From NCBI GenBank assembly GCA_018971405.1, contig JAGXAX010000025.1, positions 1 to 10,915 of the forward strand: a stretch of DNA of 10,915 nucleotides. Reading direction: 5' to 3'. The notes under the pieces are model-generated. The model saw nothing but the letters and a program-made list of their open reading frames with translations. It ran no database searches and was not told the origin of the DNA. This document shows positions 7,381-10,915 of this stretch, in pieces (the first letter of the stretch is position 1; each line of letters opens with the position of its first letter). The translations under genes and the position numbers were made by a program. The DNA comes from Alphaproteobacteria bacterium (GTDB lineage: Bacteria; Pseudomonadota; Alphaproteobacteria; Micavibrionales; UBA2020).

Positions 7381-9459
7381 TCAGAAGAAGAAGCGCATGG
7401 CCTTTTTTGCCTGCGGCGGCGGCTTTTTGATCGGCGCAGTGGCCCTTTTCAGGAAATCCGCGGCCTTGGGATCGGCCTTTTGCAGCAGAGGCAGGAGATT
7501 TTTCCGTACCTCGGCATGGTAATCGTTCAGCCATTTCAATTCGTTGGGCGTGAGCAGGGCGGCATCGACCAGGTTGCGGTCGATCGGCGCCATGGTCAGG
7601 GTTTTGAAGGCGAGCAAATCGCGGCCTTCCTTGTCCTTGCGCCCCGTATCGACGACGACGACGAGGCTTTCGATGCGGATGCCATAAGCCCCTTCCTTGT
7701 AATAGCCCGGCTCGTTCGACAGAATCATCCCCGCCTGCATCGGCACGGTGGTGTTGGCCGAGGAAATGCTGCACGGGCCTTCATGCACCGAAAGGTAGCT
7801 GCCGACGCCGTGGCCTGTGCCGTGGGCGTAGTCGAGGCCGACGGATTTAAGCGCGGCGCGGGCTTTTTCATCGAGCTTGTCGCCGGTGGTGCCGGCGGGG
7901 AACTCCGCCATGGCGACCTGAATGTGGCCCTTGAGCACGCGGGTGAAGTTTTCCTTCATCTCGCCGGTGGGCGGCGAGAGGGCGATGGCGCGGGTGATGT
8001 CGGTCGTGCCGTCGAGATATTGCGCGCCGGAATCGACGAGATAGACCGGGCCGGCGTCGAGCTTCTGGCTGGTCGCGGGCGTGGAGTGATAGTGGATGAT
8101 CGCGCCGTTGCCGCCCGCGCCGGAGATGGTGTCGAAGCTGAGGCCGCGGAACTTGTCGTTCTCCGCGCGGAACTTTTGCAGCAGGTCGGAAGCGGAGATC
8201 TCGTCGTATTTCGCGGCCGCGCCCTGTTCCGACACGGCGGCGAGGAAGCGCGTCAGCGCCGCGCCGTCGCGGATGTGGCATGCCGTCATGCCTTCGATCT
8301 CGACGTCGTTCTTGAGCGCCTTCATCAGTTGCAGCGGGCTGCGCTCGGAAACGACCTTGCCGCCGTTGTCGGCGACGGTGTTCTGCACCTTGACGGGCGC
8401 CGTGTTCGGATCGACCCAGACGGTCTTGCCCTGTTTGCCGAGGGCTTTCAGGCCGTTTTCGAATTCCGCGATGTCGTGCAGGCGCACATCCGCGCCGATC
8501 CATTTTTGCGTCTCGCCGGTGACTTTGCTGCGGTCGATGTACCAGTCGACGCTGCCGTCCTTATGCGCGATGGCGTAGGAGAGCGCGAAAGGCGTGCAGG
8601 GCACGTCTCCGCCGCGCACGTTGAGGAGCCAGCAGGTTTCCTCCGGCAGGGCGATGGCGAGCGCGTCCGCGCCCTTGGCGGAAAGGACGTCGGCGAGGTC
8701 GTCGCGCTTGTCTTCGGAAGATTTCCCCGCGTATTCCAGCGGCTGCGGCACGGCAGGCGAGACGGGCGCCGCCGGACGGTTCTGCCATGCGGCGTCGAGC
8801 GGGTTGCTGTCGACGTAAACGAGGATGCCGCCCGCCTTGTCGACCGCGTCCTTGACGGCCTTGACTTCGTTCGCGCTCATGATCCACGGGTCGATGCCGA
8901 AGGACGCGCCCTTGGGCAGGTTCTTCTCGATCCATTCGGTCGGGCGCATGGTCGGCGTCGGCTGCTGGTCTGCGGCGGTGCTGCAAATGTCGAAATCCTT
9001 TTTGTTCACCTGCTTGCGCGCGGCGAGCGTGTAGCGGCCGTCGGTGAAGAAGCCGGCCTTCTTTTCGAGCACGACGGCGACGCCGGCGGAACCGGTAAAG
9101 CCCGTCGCCCACTTGAGACGCTCGGAGCGGGCGGGGACGTATTCGCCGTGGAATTCGTCGGCGCGGGGGATGTAAAACCCTTCGATGTTGCGCCTCTTCA
9201 TTTCGGCGCGGAGCGCGGCGAGCCTGTCCTGCTGCGGCGCGGACGTTTCGGCGGCGAGTTGGTTTTTGAGCGCTGTCAGCTGTTCGGCGACGTTTTTGTT
9301 CGCGGCGGCCTTGAAAAGAGTGAGCCAGAGATCCGGCGCGGCGATGTCTTCCGGCGCGGCGAGGACGCCCCTGAGCGTCGCCTTGACCGCGTCGAGCGGG
9401 CGCGTTTCGCCGGCGTCCTTCAGGAGTTTTTCGAGGTTTGCATCGCCTTTATACGCCAT
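7381..9459 (-). CDS. Xaa-Pro aminopeptidase (aminopeptidase P, M24B family), extended
   Basis: A cytosolic metallopeptidase expected to remove an N-terminal residue from peptides with proline in second position. The 692 residues follow the long three-domain form typified by human XPNPEP1. Two creatinase-like domains (about 78-385) precede a pita-bread catalytic domain (about 390-625). The two-metal ligands are D476 (VDSGAQ), D487 (TTDITR), H550 (HGTGHGVG), E583 (SNEPGYY) and E597 (IRIES). H456 (IIHYHS) and the VHEGP motif are also kept, so it should be active. The long form is usually near 600-620 residues. This one carries about 75 extra N-terminal residues, mostly helical, and a Lys/Pro-rich C-terminal tail ending in FFF. 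AGGGAG (9471 to 9466) stands six bases before the ATG and supports the long form. There is no signal peptide. The gene lies 104 bases downstream of rpsU. Confidence 0.95.
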   Translation of the reverse strand: MAYKGDANLEKLLKDAGETRPLDAVKATLRGVLAAPEDIAAPDLWLTLFKAAANKNVAEQLTALKNQLAAETSAPQQDRLAALRAEMKRRNIEGFYIPRADEFHGEYVPARSERLKWATGFTGSAGVAVVLEKKAGFFTDGRYTLAARKQVNKKDFDICSTAADQQPTPTMRPTEWIEKNLPKGASFGIDPWIMSANEVKAVKDAVDKAGGILVYVDSNPLDAAWQNRPAAPVSPAVPQPLEYAGKSSEDKRDDLADVLSAKGADALAIALPEETCWLLNVRGGDVPCTPFALSYAIAHKDGSVDWYIDRSKVTGETQKWIGADVRLHDIAEFENGLKALGKQGKTVWVDPNTAPVKVQNTVADNGGKVVSERSPLQLMKALKNDVEIEGMTACHIRDGAALTRFLAAVSEQGAAAKYDEISASDLLQKFRAENDKFRGLSFDTISGAGGNGAIIHYHSTPATSQKLDAGPVYLVDSGAQYLDGTTDITRAIALSPPTGEMKENFTRVLKGHIQVAMAEFPAGTTGDKLDEKARAALKSVGLDYAHGTGHGVGSYLSVHEGPCSISSANTTVPMQAGMILSNEPGYYKEGAYGIRIESLVVVVDTGRKDKEGRDLLAFKTLTMAPIDRNLVDAALLTPNELKWLNDYHAEVRKNLLPLLQKADPKAADFLKRATAPIKKPPPQAKKAMRFFF

Positions 9460-9491
9460 GTCCGTCTCCCTTTAAAAAATAATGCCCTGAA

Positions 9492-9497
9492 ATTATA
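9492..9497 (-). promoter_or_regulatory. possible -10 box of the aminopeptidase gene
   Basis: The - strand reads TATAAT at 9497 to 9492, a perfect -10 hexamer about 33 bases before the ATG. It directly adjoins the long palindrome at 9498-9538. The expected -35 position (9520 to 9515) reads TGGAAT, matching only three of six consensus bases, and falls inside the palindrome. A start site near 9485 would give a leader of about 25 bases. The -10 match is good but the promoter as a whole is uncertain. Confidence 0.35.
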
Positions 9498-9538
9498 TAT
9501 CGCCGTCACCCGGAATTCCATCCTGGATGACGGCGATA
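9498..9538. repeat. long palindrome between rpsU and the aminopeptidase gene
   Basis: TATCGCCGTCA (9498-9508) is perfectly complementary to TGACGGCGATA (9528-9538), an 11-bp stem. After one mismatch it can extend inward by four more pairs (9510-9513 with 9523-9526, one of them G-U). It begins 25 bases after the rpsU stop. On the - strand it is followed by the U-poor TATATAATTTC, so as an rpsU terminator it would be imperfect. On the + strand it is followed by CTTTTTAG. Its form, GTCA...TGAC arms around a mismatched centre, resembles the dispersed palindromes found between genes in many proteobacteria. Only one copy is present here, so repeat status is unproven. Confidence 0.6.
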
Positions 9539-9550
9539 CTTTTTAGTATC
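9535..9550. repeat. small hairpin overlapping the long palindrome
   Basis: GATACT (9535-9540) pairs perfectly with AGTATC (9545-9550) over a TTTT loop on the + strand (AAAA on the - strand). Bases 9535-9538 belong both to this stem and to the outer end of the long palindrome, so the two full structures cannot form together in one RNA. On an rpsU transcript the small hairpin is made first. Function is unknown. Confidence 0.4.
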
Positions 9551-9563
9551 CGAAAGCGGATGA

Positions 9564-9794
9564 CTATTCGCCGTCGCGTTCTTTGCGTTTGCGCTCCAGC
9601 TTACGATAACGCCTCACGGCTTCAGACTTCTCGCGCGCTTTCTTGACCGACGGCTTTTCGTAGTGCCTGCGGATCTTCATTTCGCGGAAAAGGCCTTCGC
9701 GCTGCATCTTTTTCTTCAATGCGCGCAGAGCCTGATCGATGTTGTTATCGCGTACAACGACCTGTACGATGGTAATCACCCCTTTCTTATTCAT
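9564..9794 (-). CDS. rpsU: 30S ribosomal protein S21
   Basis: S21 is a small basic protein of the 30S subunit that helps mRNA binding at translation initiation. The core [20 protein letters not shown], then [20 protein letters not shown], and the Lys/Arg-rich tail ending [10 protein letters not shown] are unmistakable. The start is uncertain. The first in-frame ATG (9794-9792, used here) gives 76 residues beginning [14 protein letters not shown] but has no ribosome binding site. A GTG (9779-9777) gives 71 residues, with its purine-rich stretch far too close. Family alignment puts the first residue at the Ile just before VQVVV, whose codon is ATC (9770-9768) and which gives 68 residues; a strong Shine-Dalgarno sequence stands at the right distance from that codon. 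An upstream extension of the open frame to 9890 has no family support. The gene is divergent from the indolepyruvate oxidoreductase gene. Confidence 0.95.
   Translation of the reverse strand: MNKKGVITIVQVVVRDNNIDQALRALKKKMQREGLFREMKIRRHYEKPSVKKAREKSEAVRRYRKLERKRKERDGE
9775..9785 (-). promoter_or_regulatory. Shine-Dalgarno sequence inside the annotated 5' end of rpsU
   Basis: The - strand reads AAAGGGGTGAT from 9785 to 9775, close to the full anti-16S complement AAGGAGGTGAT. The GGGG block ends eight bases before the ATC at 9770-9768. It lies downstream of the only in-frame ATG, so it argues that initiation occurs later, at a non-standard codon. The sequence match is direct; its use is inference. 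Confidence 0.55.
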
Positions 9795-10006
9795 AACTTT
9801 GTTGTTAATAACTATGCGTTTGTAGCATGGCGCGCCGGACATAAAAAGCGATATCTTTGGTCTCCAGAGCCGATGGGAGCAGTCTGCCACGAAATTATTA
9901 AAGTTCCGCCAATGATTATTGATTATGAAAAAAGAAATTAAGTTGCGCCGCCCCGTGTTCGTCCATTAACTTGTCTTTCTAGCAAAAAAAGGATCAGAAT
10001 AGGCAC
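9795..10006. other. AT-rich divergent intergenic region
   Basis: These 212 bases separate the divergent rpsU and oxidoreductase genes and are clearly more AT-rich than the coding DNA around them. They must hold both promoters, but no confident one is visible. For the + strand gene, TTGTCT (9971-9976) and CAGAAT (9995-10000) with an 18-base spacer form a weak candidate, which would start transcription at or next to the ATG at 10007. The palindrome GGCGCGCC lies at 9829-9836. No small gene or RNA gene is supported here. Confidence 0.5.
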
Positions 10007-10915
10007 ATGCTCCGTCAGGTCACACTGGAAGACAAGTATACCGAGAAATCGGGCCGCATCTATCTGAACGGCCTGCAAGCGCTGGTGCGTATTCCGATCA
10101 TGCAAAGGCAGTTGGACGCCGCGGCGGGGCTGAACACGGCGACGTTCATCTCCGGTTATCGCGGTTCGCCCCTGGGCGGGCTGGACATGGCGCTGCAATC
10201 CGCGCAGAAATACCTCGACGAAAACCACATCAAGTTCGTGCCGGGCATCAACGAAGACCTCGGCGCGACCGCCGTTTGGGGCAGCCAGCAACTCAATCTC
10301 GGCCCCGGCGCGCAGTATGACGGCGTCGTCGGCATCTGGTATGGCAAGGGCCCCGGCGTCGACCGCTCGATCGACGCGCTGAAACACGCCAACGCCGCGG
10401 GCAGTTCCAAACACGGCGGCGTGCTCGCGCTGGCGGGGGACGACCATGCCTGCAAATCCTCGACCTTCCCGCATCAGTCGGAGCAGGCCTTCGTCCATGC
10501 CATGATCCCCGTTTTGAATCCGGCCGGTATCGCCGACGCGCTGGAACTCGGTCTGCACGGCATCGCCATGTCGCGCTATTCCGGCTGCTGGACGGCGATG
10601 AAGGTCATCAGCGATTTTGCCGACAGTTCCGCTTCGGTCTTCTCCGATCCTTCGGCCTTGCAGTTCAAGACTCCGGCCGATTTCAACATGCCGCCCGAAG
10701 GGCTGAACATCCGCTGGTACGATCCGCCCGTGGCGCAGGAAGAGCGTCTGGTGACGCTGAAACTCCCCGCCGCCGCCGCTTATGCCCGCGCCAACGGCCT
10801 CGACAAATTCGTCATCAACCCGAATAAAAAGCGTATCGCCGTCGTCGCCACCGGCAAGGCCTTCATGGACACGATGCAGGCGCTGGAAGATCTGGGCATC
10901 ACCAAGAGCCGCGCC
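10007..10915 (+). CDS. indolepyruvate ferredoxin oxidoreductase, fused type (3' end outside window)
   Basis: A thiamine-diphosphate and iron-sulfur enzyme that oxidatively decarboxylates aryl-pyruvates from aromatic amino acid breakdown to acyl-CoA, passing electrons to ferredoxin. The frame is open from the ATG at 10007 to the window end, 303 residues, about a quarter of the usual length of the fused proteobacterial form (around 1,150 residues). Recognisable segments are FISGYRGSPLGGLD (47-60), PGINEDLGATAVWGSQQ (79-95, with E83 a likely cofactor-contacting Glu), GIWYGKGPGVDRS (109-121), GDDHACKSSTFPHQSE (144-159) and MSRYSGCW, all typical of the N-terminal thiamine-binding region. The ribosome binding site is weak: AAGGA (9989-9993) is 13 bases away and AGG (10001-10003) only three. 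The start is still favoured because the homology begins within a few residues. The gene is divergent from rpsU. Substrate preference cannot be read from this part. Confidence 0.93.
   Translation, partial: MLRQVTLEDKYTEKSGRIYLNGLQALVRIPIMQRQLDAAAGLNTATFISGYRGSPLGGLDMALQSAQKYLDENHIKFVPGINEDLGATAVWGSQQLNLGPGAQYDGVVGIWYGKGPGVDRSIDALKHANAAGSSKHGGVLALAGDDHACKSSTFPHQSEQAFVHAMIPVLNPAGIADALELGLHGIAMSRYSGCWTAMKVISDFADSSASVFSDPSALQFKTPADFNMPPEGLNIRWYDPPVAQEERLVTLKLPAAAAYARANGLDKFVINPNKKRIAVVATGKAFMDTMQALEDLGITKSRA

Noticed and set aside
7339..9546. 735-residue open frame on the + strand covering the whole aminopeptidase gene
   Set aside because: It is exactly antisense to a gene with all catalytic residues intact, has a composition typical of shadow frames in GC-rich DNA, and contains no recognisable motif or ribosome binding site.
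9795..9890. N-terminal extension of rpsU to 108 residues
   Set aside because: S21 is about 65-75 residues, the extra segment has no S21 similarity, and an ATG and a strong Shine-Dalgarno sequence lie downstream.
9663..9941. 92-residue + strand open frame across rpsU
   Set aside because: Its first part is antisense to the S21 coding sequence and it has no ribosome binding site or motif.

Overview
The window looks like chromosomal DNA of an alphaproteobacterium. It is GC-rich and densely coded. The F1 ATP synthase genes run atpD-atpC, there is an alphaproteobacterial-type ribosomal protein S21, a GabD close to the proteobacterial enzyme, and the start of a fused proteobacterial indolepyruvate ferredoxin oxidoreductase. 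A more exact placement cannot be read from the sequence. No tRNA, rRNA, CRISPR array, insertion sequence or phage gene was seen, and no gap between genes exceeds about 210 bases.

Layout on the + strand: the 3' part of atpD (from base 1) and atpC close the F1 operon. A 128-base AT-rich gap follows, then gabD (succinate-semialdehyde dehydrogenase). An 81-base gap containing a 10-bp perfect inverted repeat over the ribosome binding site leads into a two-gene unit: a 703-residue degenerate kinase-like protein with a C-terminal membrane anchor, and a 154-residue multi-span membrane protein. This pair is the least explained part of the window. It meets, tail to tail, a block on the - strand. In transcription order that block is rpsU (S21), a long aminopeptidase P with an N-terminal extension, and a membrane-bound diguanylate cyclase with its own well-formed promoter. 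At the right end, divergent from rpsU, an indolepyruvate ferredoxin oxidoreductase begins and runs out of the window.

Most genes are housekeeping or metabolic: energy coupling (atpDC), GABA/4-aminobutyrate carbon flow (gabD), peptide turnover (aminopeptidase P), translation initiation (rpsU) and aryl-pyruvate oxidation (the oxidoreductase). Two loci suggest signalling at the inner membrane. The cyclase has intact GGEEF and inhibitory-site motifs behind a periplasmic sensor segment. The kinase-like protein has kept the kinase fold landmarks but lost the catalytic residues. The two loci converge and there is no sequence evidence that they work together. The regulatory points most worth a look are the hairpin that buries the kinase-like gene's Shine-Dalgarno sequence, a possible ATC start codon in rpsU, and a long palindrome with a competing small hairpin between rpsU and the peptidase gene.
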